Position numbers and translations under genes: made by a program. DNA of 64,000 nucleotides from assembly GCA_014529385.2 (NCBI GenBank), contig CM043966.1, positions 110,466,808 through 110,530,807 of the forward strand. Direction: 5' to 3'. This document shows, in pieces, positions 23,969 to 35,360 of this stretch (positions are counted from its first letter, which is position 1; every line of letters begins with the position of its first letter). The DNA is from Adiantum capillus-veneris. Its lineage: Eukaryota > Streptophyta > Polypodiopsida > Polypodiales > Pteridaceae. A model generated the notes under the pieces. The model had not been told where the DNA came from and ran no database searches. It saw only the letters and a list, made by a program, of their open reading frames with translations.

Positions 23969-24112
23969 AGATAGAGAGAAGAAAAAGGAGTGGAGACTAG
24001 CAAAATTGTGTGAGAGAGATAGAGTAGGAAGAGAGGAATCTTTTTAGGAATCTGCTTTTCTAATTCCTAAAAAGCGCTCACCAAAAATAGCTCGCCTGGA
24101 AATATCCCCTGA

Positions 24113-24689
24113 TTTTCAGGAAGATCCTCAAGTATTCTTTGAAAGCATCTGCCATCAATCTTCGAAATGTTGCGGGAGCATTTATCAACCTAAATGGCAT
24201 GACTCAATATGCAAATATGCCCCATTCTATGGAAAATGCCATTTTATATTGGTCCTTGGGTGCAATTGCGAGCTGGTTGTAGCCAGAGAATCCATGCAAG
24301 AAGAAATAAGCACGTTTGCATGCCACTCTTTCAAGGACGTGATCCATGATTGGTAAGGGATAATTATCCCTTATTGTGGCTGCATTACCATGTTTGAGGT
24401 TGACACACACTTGCAGTTTACCATTATTTTTGGGTACAACAACGATTGGAGATACCCAATTAGTGTGTTCTATCTCATAGATAAACTCCACTTCCTTCAG
24501 CTTATCGATTTCTTCCTTGATACGCTTAGCAAAGGTGTCATTATATGTGTCCAGCCTTTGTCTGCTAGGCTTCATATCAAGTTTTAAAGGGATAGTATGA
24601 TGACATATTGACGGGTCGACTCCCTTTAAGTCCTTAGAAGACCATGCAAACACATCCTTATATTCTTGGAGAAGGTTGACAAGCCCCAC
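24113..24689 (-). pseudogene. Reverse transcriptase 5' half of copy 1
   Basis: Minus-strand frame with the N-terminal RT blocks of a Ty3/gypsy polymerase: EYKDVFAWSSKDLKGVDP, IKEEIDKLKEVEFIYEIE, WVSPIVVVPKNNGKLQVCVN, AATIRDNYPLPIMDHVLE and FSGYNQLAIAPKDQYKMAF. It continues past a stop as VMPFRLINAPATF and FKEYLRIFL up to the insertion junction. The catalytic YxDD box that should come next is missing and the remainder is at 19150-20094. It aligns with copy 2 at 41115-41690. Confidence 0.88.
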
Positions 24690-24698
24690 TTACTCTTC

Positions 24699-25614
24699 TT
24701 AACTCGGATCAATTGCTATATAGACGGGTTGTGGTGCCTCCCCAGGTCCTGCTAGGTCTATCTTCCTTGCATCCTCCGGTTCGTCATAGGAATCCTCTTC
24801 CCGTCGTTCTCTCCTAGGCTGTGTCAAGACTATCTTCTGGTCTTGAATAGTGAACTTCCTATAATGGGAAGGTACACTCATATGGTTGTCGCTCTTGTCT
24901 TTTCCATTTTCTCCATTTTTGTTTTCAATTGTCCATACCTCCCTCATAGTTTTCTTGATCTCTTGGTACTTCTTTTTACGTTTAACTTTCATCCATTTAG
25001 GTTCTCCTTTTTGGTTCGGTCCTGTTTCCAATTTGTTTGATTTAGTTTTTGAGCTCAACTTATGAGTTCGTTTTTTCCCATCCCTAGGACTGTCTTTTGT
25101 CCTAGAGTCTCGATTCAAGAGAATTGGCCTTATATTTTGTTTTTTATGCAGTCTTCAGCTTTTACTAGAGATAAAAATTCCATTTTGTTCCTAGTTTTTG
25201 GCATTGGGTTATCTCTAGATTTGTTTGTTGCCTTCTTTTTTTGTTAGTATGCTTGATGTGTGGGTTTTTATTTGGAAAATCATAAAACCTTATGTCTGGT
25301 ATCATCTTCTCAAGCTCGTTGGGGTTGTCAGAGCATTCATTATTTGCATCATCATCTTGTTCAAGATGATATGAAGAATGGTGGAATAGCTCCGCATCCA
25401 CTTCTTCCTTGTTTTCAGTTTTTCTTGATTGTCTTGAGATTCGGTTGTCCTCATCAGCCTCTATTAAATCAACCACGTAGTATTCAACCACATCATAACC
25501 ATCCTGGTCACAAAACTTAGTCATTGGTTCCTCCGCAATAGCGCACACATGTAAGGTTGCTAGAATATGCATCCATTCTAAAGTTTCTAAGGACTCTTCT
25601 GGAAAAGCTTCCAA
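24699..25614 (-). pseudogene. Linker between PR1 and RT of copy 1
   Basis: Two minus-strand frames (25165-25614 and 24699-25118) match the segment 40180-41130 of the plus-strand copy. Shared words are LEWMHILATLHVCAI / LEWTHILATLDVCAI, TKFCDQDGYDVV and a Lys/Glu-rich stretch before SHYRKFTIQDQKIVLTQP. The region is highly charged and has no recognised enzymatic domain. It would lie between protease and RT in the Pol polyprotein. Confidence 0.7.
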
Positions 25615-25634
25615 AAAGGTTCCTCAATAGCTCT

Positions 25635-26600
25635 TTATAGAATACATTCTTCCCATTTTATGCTTCCACAATTGGATGCTCTAGACATCCATAACTCCTT
25701 TGGTTTACCTACCCAGCAGGCTAGAAATTCTAACCCTACTATCGCATCAGAATCAAATTCCTCTACCAGGGTTCTGTCCACATCTTTGTAGCTATGGTCT
25801 TTTAGGTTTATTCTCGTAGTAGTCTCCATGTGTCTGAGGTATATATGATTATAGCCCCAATCCTGGACCATCTTGAGTTGTCACATGAATGGTCATCTAG
25901 GTATTATGTCATAGTTATTCTTCTTTCCAAAGTCCACTATTGCAAAGGTATGCTTGTACTCAATTCCACAAGATGTAGCAACTATCTTTTCTAGGATCCC
26001 TATGGGTCTCTCCATATATCCATCAGCAAATTGCAACTTCATCCTGGTGGTTCTCAAAGCTGGTTTCCTCCATTTCTTCCATACATCCTTTGTTGTGATG
26101 GCTACACCAGCTCTACTGTCAAGAATTTCCATGGTGATGACTCCTTCTAATTCAATTGGGAGCGTGGTATTGCCATCTTTCCCTTCACAGTATTCTCCTA
26201 CCTTGTTTAAGGGTACTGGCTGTATGTTTAATTGAGGTTTCTCTAATTCTTTTATTCCTTCCTGCATTCGTGAACTAGGATCCTTTACCCCAAACTTTTT
26301 GAGACGTTTTCCTACTGTAGTCCACATATGAGGTCTTATTCTGAAAGCTTGGCCAAAGTAATGGTACAAGTCACGGGAGTAGATATAATGGTTATCAACC
26401 CCCGAGAGTCCATCCCTTCCTTGCTAAGAGTTTATGCGATGGCACAACTTTCACTTCCAACTTTGCTTCATATTCTCCCATATAAGAGGGCAAGTTCTTA
26501 GAGATATAGGCTGGCTATCCCAAGATCTCACGGGCTTGAGGCCCTGCCTCAAGTTCTTCAATAGGAGGAAGAAAGACATCTCCTCCCATACTGGTTTTGT
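25635..26600 (-). pseudogene. First retropepsin domain (PR1) of copy 1
   Basis: The minus strand encodes RPHMWTTVGKRLKKFGVKDP, VPLNKVGEYCEG, the protease core EILDSRAGVAITTKDVWKKW (an active-site Asp-Ser-Gly-Ala with Gly replaced by Arg), then MKLQFADGYMERPIG and HTFAIVDFGKKNNYDIIPR, and after a stop MVQDWGYNHIYLRH. This is the normal gag-RT position for a retropepsin. Copy 2 has the same domain at 39473-39960, also damaged at the catalytic triplet. A third fragment is at 58790-58975. Confidence 0.8.
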
Positions 26601-27385
26601 TAACCCTTTGGATTAATTTATTAGCTTCATTGGCTTCCCTTATCTACTTCCAAAGATCATTCAAGACTTCATCCCCTTTATACATTTCCAGTATGATAGG
26701 TTGAAAACCTTCAGACATCTGATATGTTGTGTTCAACACCACTATCCCAGGTTTTTCAATTGATTGTTCAAGTTCCAAATCAGTTTCTAGGCTAACAACT
26801 GTCCTTTCAGATCCGTGTGTTGGAGGGTTTCTTGGTAGTGATACTGGAAGTTCTAGAAACCTCATTGATTTCTTTGCATTTGGCTCTAGCAAGGTTTGGG
26901 CTATTTGGATCATCTTTTGACACATTTCTAGTCTCTCTTTTTCTATCTCTACATAGGGATATGCCATCCATATTTGTTCTTACATCTGGTTGATTTTAAT
27001 CTTTGATTCATAAGCCTTCAAGAGTGCGTCTAGATGCTCATTTACTTTCTTGACTAGCACCGATCCTTCTGATCCCGCACTTTTGGTTTCCCTTTTCTTC
27101 TCAGGCTCTATGTCTGTTGGCATTTCTGGTTTTTGAACGGTTTGTTCTTCAAGTTTTCCAATCTGTCTCTGGTTTGTTTCAATTCTTCCACTAGGGCGGT
27201 TTGTTCTTTTTCTTTTCTAGAGTCCACATGTGCTTTCCTAGCCTTCCATTTGTTTTGTTGGATTTTTCATTTGATGCTAGGTGCTTTTAGTCTTGGTTCT
27301 TTGATTACAGGTTCCCCTTTCTCTTTTTGAGCTTGAGCTCGTTTGATAACTTGTATAGGTATTATTGTTTTGTTTTCTCAACACT
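26601..27385 (-). pseudogene. Gag-PR1 linker of copy 1
   Basis: A minus-strand frame at 26644-26967 (AYPYVEIEKERLEMCQKMIQ ...) and Lys/Glu-rich frames up to 27385 join the gag zinc knuckles to PR1. No domain is recognised. It probably belongs to the polyprotein, since it lies in the expected place and orientation; it is broken by stops. Confidence 0.5.
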
Positions 27386-29986
27386 TCAAAAAGGGATTGC
27401 CTCCAAGATGTTTAAATTTTTTTTAACTGCTTTGATTGGATTTTTTGGACAGTCGGTGATCAAATGATTGATGCCGCATTCTGAACAATACGCATTGACT
27501 TGGAAAATATTTGTATGAGGACAGTCTTTCATGAGGTGGTCGCCTCCACATTTATAGCATGGTCCTAGCCATTGTCTTGGAGCTCCTTGAACTCCCCTCT
27601 TTTGGTATGCAGGTCCTGGTCCATTGAAGCGCTCATTGGCTATGAACAACAATGTTCGCTCATCCAAACTATATCTACTTTCTCCTGCAGCACGTGTCGT
27701 TGCTGGTGGTCCAACATTGCCAATCATGCTACATGGTTCTGGTGCTCTCAGCTCTTTTGGAGGGTAGTATGCAAGACAAGTCATAGGTCCACTTGGCTCT
27801 TCATAATAGATAGGTACAGGCACTAAGGCTTGTTCCTCTGGTTCTTCCACAATGGGCGTATACATAACACCTATTGGTATTGATCCTGGGAGTGGTGGTT
27901 GCTTCCCCGAAACTGGTTGTGGTCTCTCAACCCCAATTGTCCTTGCAAATTCCCTATCGTATAACGAGGCATTGGTGGTATTTGAGGTGGTGCTACTCGT
28001 GCTTGGGGAACATATTGTTATTCTCGCACATAACCCTTATTGTAGTAGCACACTTTAGTCACGTGACTCATCCATTTTTGTTTGATTGTGTACCACTTTA
28101 GTTGCTTAGACTGTGGCTTAGCAAATGGGCTAATCCTCTTCAGCACATCCTCTATGAGTCGCTCTTGATTTACCATCGGTTCATTTTGTTGTGTTGATTT
28201 CATGAACTTAGTTCCACTTTTTTAAGATGATGAATCATCATCTCCGTCTATCTAAACTCCTTCCTTGTAGATTTCACAATTATCTACTAGGAATAAAGCT
28301 TCTTTGGTTAACTCATTTAGAGTGGGGCATTTTTTCATATGAAAATCCTTTTGAAGGTCTAAATTTCTCAATCCTTGGATAAATATCAAGATGAGTCTAG
28401 ATTGAGTAGTTAATTCTTTCATTGTATAGAATTTTATGTATCGTTTCAATTGTAGGGCAACCTTCCTGACAGATTCTCCCTCTTTCTGCTTGAACTTATG
28501 GATTTGAGAGATAGTATTGTGGGCTACTCCCCTTTGAGAGAATTCCTTCCCAAATTCGTCAAGTAATTCTTGGATGGTCTTGAAATCTCGTCTTTCAACA
28601 TAATCAAACCAGGTGGTGGCGTCTTCCTCCAAGGTGAGTCCAAATCCAGCAAACTATGTATCGAAGTCCCTTACCTCTTCCGCTTGGATCACTCTCAAGA
28701 ACGTTGCCACGTGGTCTCTAGGTCTCTTTCCCCTAAATATTTCTTGTTAACCCATTTTTGGACTTGAGAAGGTCTAACACACCTGTGATCTACCAGTCTA
28801 ACTGTTGAATCCCCTCATCCCTCTCCCCTTACAGGTTCTCATTCATATCTCAATCCTTCATCAAATGGTTCTCCCATTCCGTGTCCTCTATATGACCTTT
28901 CAACAGGTTTCAAATCTTCTTTTCGTCTCGATTCTCTCCATATAGGGGAATCCTGTTGTGGTCCGTACCATTGTTGGTCCCTTGCTCTCTTTGGGATAAG
29001 AGTAAGAAAAAGTAGCCTAGTGAGACTATAGGGGTCACATATGATCCGTTTGTAATAGGGACCTCTCCTCTATAGAACTCATGTTCCTTCGTTACTGTGG
29101 GTCGCAACCAAGATTGCAACATCTCAAGATTTGGGTTGAAATATGAAGAAAAAATTGGAGTTTCAACCACTCTAGTTTGTCTAGTTGTAAATGTAGTCAT
29201 ATCCTCTATTTCCTCAAAGGGATTTGTAGACTTGCTAGGGGTAGGGTTAATTAGTCCTTGAGTTGCCACTGGATCTATTGGAACTGCTCCAATAACAATC
29301 TAGGCACATACTCCCTTTTGTATTTGTCTACATATATTATGAGATTCCCTTCTCTTGATTCATACGAGAACAAGTATATATTTTTTTTTGTGCTTAACTC
29401 AAAGGCATAAGGTGCTAGACACCAAAATACGTTTGACTCTCCCATTCAAGTACTCATAGATTCCTACCGTCCCTTGATTAGTCATCATTGTAGTCATCTT
29501 TTTGTCAAACACTAGAGTGGCATTAGGTAGGTCTATCCTTGGAGGTATTTCGGTGATTTCAGAAACCATCTTTCTTTTAACAACATTGTCCCCATATTTG
29601 TTATAGTTCTCTGGGTCCTTGACAATTAGGTAATGTATTCCCTCATCATCTCGGAATCTATTCCCATCATCATACACCAAAAGGGCTTCCACTCCTTTAA
29701 CTGATTTTTCTTCAATACATATGCTTTTACGACCCCTTTCATCTGCATATACCAAAGCCCCATGGGCATTTGGTCCTTCTAAGTAAAGTTTTCTAAATTT
29801 CATTGTCCGAGTGGGGTTCTTAGAGGTGCTACCTCCTACTACTTGGCTTGGTCGATTAACAATGGTGTTTTGGTCAACCATGAGGTAAATAGATTTCTCT
29901 AAAGAGGTGTCAGTCCCACTTCCGTCTTCTGTAATTGGTGCTAGTGGATCTATTCTTGCTTGGGTTACACTCTCCTTTGTAGACAC
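27386..29986 (-). pseudogene. Gag of gypsy copy 1 with two zinc knuckles
   Basis: Four minus-strand frames form a broken Gag. The N-terminal piece (29399-29986) is acidic and of unknown fold, and a second piece is at 28910-29269. The capsid-like retrotrans-gag core is at 28252-28632, with ATTWFDYVERRDFKTIQELL, EFSQRG and the FKQKEGESVRKVALQLK helix. The C-terminal nucleocapsid (27386-27865) has two zinc knuckles, CYKCGGDHLMKDC and CSECGINHLITDC, both of the C-x2-C-x3-H-x4-C form common in plant retroelements. Gag packages the element RNA. The true start is uncertain; the frame opens near 29986, about 220 bp downstream of the leader palindromes. Confidence 0.82.
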
Positions 29987-31596
29987 TAGGCTGAACCTAA
30001 TCTCCTTGTGATCTATGCTCTCTTTTGAGATTTCTTCATGATCTTAGATACATCGATTCCTTAACACACAACTATCAATCCAAATCTTTTACCTCAAAAG
30101 TTTGTTCCGTTGTTCCTTATTCTGGCTATCTTTCAGCTCTCCAATTGGTTGATTGATTGTACTTTTGATTGGTCTTGATTTGTTGGACCTTGTTCAAAGT
30201 CATCAAAAACACATCATACGCGTATGATGTATTTTGCTCAGAATGAGATGAATCTTGCTCCAGAGTTTGTTCAACACTTAAGGAACTCACATCTACTTTC
30301 TGACTTGAATTTAAACCAGTTTTGTGCAAGTACAGCCAAATTGGGTGTGCAAAATTTCTGGACTATCTCTTAACCTTTTCTAGCTCAGAATTTGAGCCAA
30401 ATGCAATGAAATTTAGTCTCTGGACTCCTTAAATGCTTTAGGACATTAGGCAACACTTACTTGTACAATTTGACTCTAATCTGGCCCAATACACATCATA
30501 CACGTATGATGTCTTTTCCTCAGACTATACTTATGTTTGTGCCCAAGGTTCTCCTCTATGAGTATACCAAGTATATGTGCTCAAAATCAGGTTTTGATGT
30601 TAATTTTACACCCCTTCACCAATTTTCTTTGTTATTGACTAGAGCTTGCAAAATTCTCTCTAATTGTTAGGTTGGTTGTCCAAATGATGTAAAATCTTGC
30701 AATCAAGCTTGGAATTACCTTCCAAGTGCTTTAATGATGCAGAATATGTTGGTTAGCACTCAAATCTAAACTGGAGATATCATACGTGTATGATATGTCT
30801 ATCATCTCAAAATTCAGATCTATTTATTTCTATTCTAAGTTCCCCTTTTTATCAAAAACATGTACATGTGTTTACAACAAGATTTAAAGCTCAAAAGTGT
30901 TCACAAACACAAGTTTTTGCTTTTTTAATCACAAACACTTCATCTTTTGGCTTTTGATCCCCAAATCTATGCCAAAATTCCCCACATAAGGTGTCACTAG
31001 GGTACAAGGACTCTTTTGAACAAATTGGTACAATAAGTTTTCGTAATTTTGGTTTCTTTTTAGCCCTTGAGACATTATACGTGTATAATGTCTAACCTTG
31101 TAGATTTGTGCTTTTTGTGTGCAGAACCCTCCCAAATGTCTTCTTAAATTCTCAGCGACCCTCAGTCATGCAGAACCTTTTGTTAAATTTCGTTTTTGCA
31201 TTGTTTTGACTAAGAATCAACTTCTTTTCAAGATTTCAATGCAAATAAACAACTCAAGAAAATCTTCATTGATGGACAACTCTAGATGAATATCAAATCA
31301 TCTACCTAAGCTACTTCTGAACATAAAAAATGGGATTTTGCAATTGTGAATAGGTAAACACTCAATTGACACAAAGTGAATAGCTAAAGCTCTTATCACC
31401 TCATCAACCACTCAAAAACCAAAACATATACAAATCCAAATTAAAACCATCTACACGGGTGACCAAGGCAAGACACACTCTCCCTAGCATCTCTCTATGG
31501 ATCCTACCTAAACTAAGTTAAAAAGAATACTCTGGCAAACTAGAGGGACTCTCACCTCATAGGATTTGTCTAAGGTCACCTACCTAGGGCTTTGTT
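29987..31596 (-). other. Leader of gypsy copy 1 between PBS and gag
   Basis: About 1.6 kb of non-coding DNA between the primer-binding site and gag. It holds four copies of the same palindrome found upstream of ORF3, centred near 30220, 30502, 30786 and 31081. No conserved open frame was seen. A leader of this length is unusual for a short element but suits a very large one. Confidence 0.7.
30209..31093 (-). repeat. Four leader palindromes at about 285-bp steps
   Basis: The 24-bp frames start at 30209, 30491, 30775 and 31070 (steps 282, 284, 295 bp). Cores read ACATCATACG plus reverse complement (30211-30230), ACATCATACACGTATGATGT (30493-30512), ATATCATACGTGTATGATAT (30777-30796) and, at 31070-31093, half-site AGACATTATACG with GTGTATAATGTCT-type pairing. 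Arms are nearly perfect while the spacers are diverged, so the palindromes look selectively retained or recently homogenised. Confidence 0.9.
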
Positions 31597-31614
31597 CCCC
31601 ATTAGTGGTGCCAA
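31597..31614 (-). promoter_or_regulatory. Primer-binding site, Tat/Athila-like
   Basis: Directly next to the LTR end (minus strand ...CATCAACA) comes TTGGCACCACTAATGGGG. It follows the layout TGGCRCC-x6-GGGGAA of the Asp-tRNA-type PBS known from Tat/Athila elements (TGGCGCCGTTGCCGGGGA). The match is partial, with several transitions. Confidence 0.65.
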
Positions 31615-32229
31615 TGTTGATGGGTACGCTGCCGTGAGCGGACTCTAGCTTAGTGAGAATGAAACCAACAACTCTATGTCATCCAAGGATGAAGCTTAAC
31701 CTGTAGGTGCATGGAAACAAGAAGATGGATGTCAAGCACCTTCTAGACCTTCTATGAAAATCTCTACTTGAGGAAATCAAATCTAAACATTCTATGCACT
31801 AGTGAAAGCAACTCAACCTACGAGGCTTGAGCTATCCGAAACTAGACCGAACGCACTCGAATTGTCACGAAACTCATACGACACCTCTCCTTATCAAGAG
31901 AGGACTATGACTTGGTATCTCATCTCTAACCACCTTGTGCGACAGTTGCGTGTATAAAGACAGGCAGTAAAATACATGTCACCAATTTTTTATTGTAAGA
32001 TCCTAATTCGTAGCTCTACTCACCGTGAACCCATAGGTATGAAGAAATTGCTAAACAGACACACGGCTGGCGAGAAAACTCACCCGAAAGCTTGTAGGAG
32101 CTTGCTTTGCGAGACGATGTCAACATTGTACAGACTTGGCATTGGATTGAAGCCCTAGCTGTTGCTAACGCGTTGGTGGTGTCTCTTTTGCAATATAGTT
32201 TTGAAGAACGCGTAGGGAAGAGAAGAAAT

Positions 32230-32327
<98 letters not shown>

Positions 32328-32531
32328 CACAACACACAATAAAGTTTGGATTTGATTAATTCAAAAGTTTGCTTAGGGTTACAAAAATTTGCTTATATAC
32401 AATTTCTCATTAGAGGCTTGTTCCCACAAAGAATATTACTAGCCACTCAAATATTACAAAATTATCATTCTGCTTCCAAAATAATGATACAAATGGTAGG
32501 GAAAGGATCTTTCTGTGGTTGTCCGTCAACA
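31615..32531 (-). repeat. 5' LTR of gypsy copy 1
   Basis: Read on the minus strand, the LTR starts TGTTGACGG near 32531 and ends ATCAACA at 31615, about 917 bp. It matches the 3' LTR at 51578-52536: both have a TATATAAGC promoter word, then TTTTTGTAACC, then a GA microsatellite, and near the end TGTTTCCATGC and TTGTTGGTT words. The start is inferred from the TG end and from homology. No target duplication could be checked because the other end of this copy is lost. Confidence 0.8.
32232..32322. repeat. (CT)n microsatellite inside the LTR
   Basis: A 91-bp pure CT tract (GA on the LTR sense strand) lies downstream of the TATATAAGC box. The same position in the other LTR holds a 37-bp GA tract (51864-51900). 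The tract belongs to the LTR rather than being a random neighbour. Confidence 0.93.
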
Positions 32532-32567
32532 AAGTGCTCAAGACACCATGTGATGAAGAGGCTTCTC

Positions 32568-33430
32568 CTATAACCACTTCTTTGGAGGCACATAGTTAAG
32601 AGAAGATGCCAAAGTGCGGGCTCTAATGGTTTTCTTTGACACCAGCCAAGCCTGAGAAGCTACAACCTTCTCTTTGCCTTTATCATCAGCATTTAGAGAA
32701 GCAGGAATCAACTGCAATTGTGCTTGATTTCCTTTTTCTTTAGTTGTCCTAGCCATGGCGGTGGAAACCAACGAACCTTTGATCAATGGCTCAGCAAAAG
32801 ATTTCGAAGGTTGTGAAGATGTAGCGGAAGGAACAACTAAAGGAGGTGGCTACAAATTCAATTCCAAACATTTGGAATGCATAAGACCAAATTTTCCACA
32901 ACACAAGCAAGAATTTGCAAAATTCTCCCATTTGAGTTTGAAGGCGCTTTCTAACCACAATATCCCCCGAATCAACCAAAATGCCTGTTGGTGTAGGGAT
33001 GTCAATGTCCCACAAACTAGAAATTTTGATTTGTGTTGGCATCCAACTTAGGAGGGAAAATCACTTTGCCTAACTGAGCAACCAACAAGGGAAGAAAATG
33101 ATGCCAAGGAGGAGAAAAATCCACCACCTCGACCCAGGCAGTACACTTATGAAGAATAAGACTCTAGTAATCCTTGGAGAGAGCCCAAGGCATTATATGA
33201 GTCATCTGCATATTGAAGAAAAGATGAGACATTTTGAGCAAAGCATCATAAGCTTCCATGTCGGCTAACAATCCTTCATAAAAGCCTCGTGCGCCAAAGT
33301 AAACTCCTTGGACTGCTTGTTGTTTAAGCAAGAAATAAACCCATTGGCCTACATTCTGAGCCATAGGCATTTTCCCGAGGAAGAAGAGAATCACTCCATT
33401 AAGGGCATATTGAGAAGTAGGATCCATAAT
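32568..33430 (-). pseudogene. LINE/DUF4283-like ORF1 remnant
   Basis: Minus-strand frames at 33164-33427, 32791-33042 and 32568-32786 read as one decayed protein. They include QMTHIMPWALSKDY, a TAWVEVVDF-like segment after a stop, IPTPTGILVDSGDIVVRKR, and in a shifted frame CLCCGKFGLMHSKC. The last is a zinc knuckle whose His has become Leu. The order (DUF4283-like fold, then a single CCHC knuckle, then a basic tail) resembles ORF1 of plant LINE elements. The assignment is tentative and no RT accompanies it. Confidence 0.38.
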
Positions 33431-33836
33431 CTTCTATGCAGGAATGCGCATTCTTGTGACAGGAGCAGGGCCTTCCTGGGCTCGCCATGCATCTTCAAAG
33501 TCGTCATGCAGACATTATTTGATTAAGGTTAAAGCATCCATAGCTGAGCTTTCCATGGATTTTTTATGCTTGTATAAGCAATGTTCACTGAATTCCATAC
33601 GCAACGATCATCATGCTTTCCACACTACTATACAAATTCACATTGCTCCTACTACACCTGTTGAACACTCCCCTTCTTCTATTTTTTATGTTATTTTTAA
33701 ATTTAGAATTTTTAATGTACACCTGCTGAACAATCTATTTTTTTGTTGTACACCTGCTGAACGCTTGAGACAAGCTGATCAGAACCAAGGATAGTCTGCA
33801 CAAGTGACTACTCTCTCTCTCTCTCTCTCTCTCTCA

Positions 33837-33877
<41 letters not shown>

Positions 33878-35125
33878 TTCACCCAAATATACACTAACTC
33901 TGTACACCAACACATACACACACATTGATGCAAATGAAATTAGCTATTGGAATTGAACATCTTAGAGCACACTGGTGTTTCAAATCTTCTGTAGGTTTTG
34001 CAAGAAGAGTGGCTGTCCGCCATGATTGTTGAGGGCTGGAGCATGCCCTTTGATCTCTAGCTGAGGTATTGCTATAACCATTATCTTTTGTGTGCAAGCG
34101 TATTAAATTATTTGGGTAGCCTACTCGTAGTCAATATGTGCCATCGCCTACCCTCTAATTGTACAAGGCCGGAACTTCTGTTGTTATAGGATATTAGTTT
34201 GTAGGTCTTTGTGCAGATTAGAGGCACATCAAGTCTCGTACGACCAGACAAATTAGACATCTATAAGTTAAGAGCTTTTGGAAGGGTGCAAACCATTTTC
34301 ATTAGTTTCCATTATTACCCTTCAGTTGAAAGTGACCTAAATTGAATGGTTAAGTGGGCAATCATAAACTCTCACTTTGACAGAGTGAGGGATGCACTTT
34401 AACCAAGAGTATGTCCATTATTCTATGTAACATATACTTGAGTCTTGTTCGTCAAGGCGGCTTGATTGAGATCCTTGAAATCCAAGCAAAAGCACATCCC
34501 TCTCTCCTTTTTGGCTTTAGGTGCAATAAACACATTTGCAAGATAGGCATGCAATTGCGGAGCTTTGTCTTCCTCTTTTAGGCTAAACTTATAAGGTTGC
34601 CAAGAGACAAGATGGCTATCGGTGGACCTAATCTCTTATCTTGTGAGCAAGATTGGACCCATGAGACGGTGAGCCAAATGTTAGCAAACTCCTAAGAAAT
34701 GAAATTCAATTATCTTTGTACACTAATGTTATGATAACATACAGCCACATTATACTCATACATCAAGGCATTTATCTTTGAATGAATGGCATGAAAAAAG
34801 AGAAATCAACACCATATCTTTGACAAAAGAGATAAGCACCTTGATATTGGAACATGACAAAGTGTAAGACAAAGTACCTGGTTCATTTATGCCATTAAAG
34901 CCTTCATCATTGTGGAGGTTGAAGGTTTCCTCCTGTGTTTTGGACAATCTTTGTCACTCTGGGCGTGTGTGGTAATTATCATAGAAATGATTCTTGTTGT
35001 GGTCCTCTACTAGGTACGACTTGGCTTTGCCATTGTAATTGAACCGCGGTTGGGAGGACAACTGGGGAGAGGGGAAGAAGGTGGGGGTGGAGAGACTAGC
35101 ATCAAGGTGGGGAGTGTGGACGAGG
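33431..35125. other. Non-coding stretch with CT/CA microsatellite
   Basis: No convincing gene. A compound microsatellite, (CT)n at 33811-33835 then (CA)n at 33841-33874, is the clearest feature. A minus-strand segment at 34430-34690 has words (ERGMCFCLDFKDLNQA) faintly like the start of a gypsy RT, too weak to call. The last 80 bp before 35126 are G-rich. Confidence 0.5.
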
Positions 35126-35352
35126 TGTTGGAATTAGGGTTGCAAGAAAACACACACAGCTTGGAGAAGATGAAGGAAGCTCAAAACATACAACAGAGGG
35201 TGTATTACTTAGTGTGCAATGGAAAGATAAGACAGCCCTAGAGTGATGGGTGTATATAAAATGCAGGAGGAAAAATACCTCCTAGTGAGGAAAAAAATGC
35301 CTCGACTGTTCTAAGTGTGTTCACACATCACTACCACATATATATGGTAACA
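35126..35352 (-). repeat. 3' LTR of copia element 1
   Basis: A 227-bp repeat. In plus orientation it starts TGTTGGAATTAGGG and ends ATATGGTAACA; in element orientation it starts TGTTACC and ends CCAACA. It closely matches 55649-55874 (226 bp). A purine tract, CTAGGGGGGATT, precedes it on the minus strand as expected for a PPT, and the copia RNase H end lies just upstream. A TATATA word is present inside. Confidence 0.88.
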
Positions 35353-35360
35353 AATCCCCC

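Larger units (their letters stand above)
20095..24110 (+). mobile_element. 4-kb DNA-transposon-like insertion in the RT gene
   Basis: Comparison with the uninterrupted RT of copy 2 shows that copy 1 breaks off at the FLKI residues (about 24113) and resumes at DLFVHS (20094). The roughly 4.0 kb between is foreign. It contains a subterminal cluster of semi-palindromes and CA/GT repeats (20100-20770), an AT-rich stretch (20770-20960), transposase-like remnants on the plus strand (20978-23440), and a CT tract followed by a small hairpin at the right end. Terminal inverted repeats and a target duplication could not be defined. About 14 bp of the YMDD codons appear to be lost at the junction. Confidence 0.7.
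11926..32531 (-). mobile_element. Giant Ty3/gypsy element, copy 1 (3' truncated)
   Basis: On the minus strand this copy shows, in order, a 5' LTR (31615-32531), PBS, leader, gag with two zinc knuckles, PR1, RT, RNase H, a doubled HHCC module, integrase, a second retropepsin-like domain, Trp/basic repeats, a palindrome block and the start of ORF3. Order and sequence match the plus-strand copy at 39151-52536. It ends at 11926 by fusion to satellite DNA, so the rest of ORF3 and the 3' LTR are missing. A 4-kb foreign insertion splits the RT. Stops and frameshifts occur in every domain, so this copy is dead. The PBS and the integrase C-terminus point to the Tat/Athila side of Ty3/gypsy. Confidence 0.88.

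Noticed and set aside
34430-34690. Possible gypsy RT start on the minus strand (ERGMCFCLDFKDLNQA)
   Set aside because: Only one weak block is visible, without any following RT motif in the neighbouring sequence.
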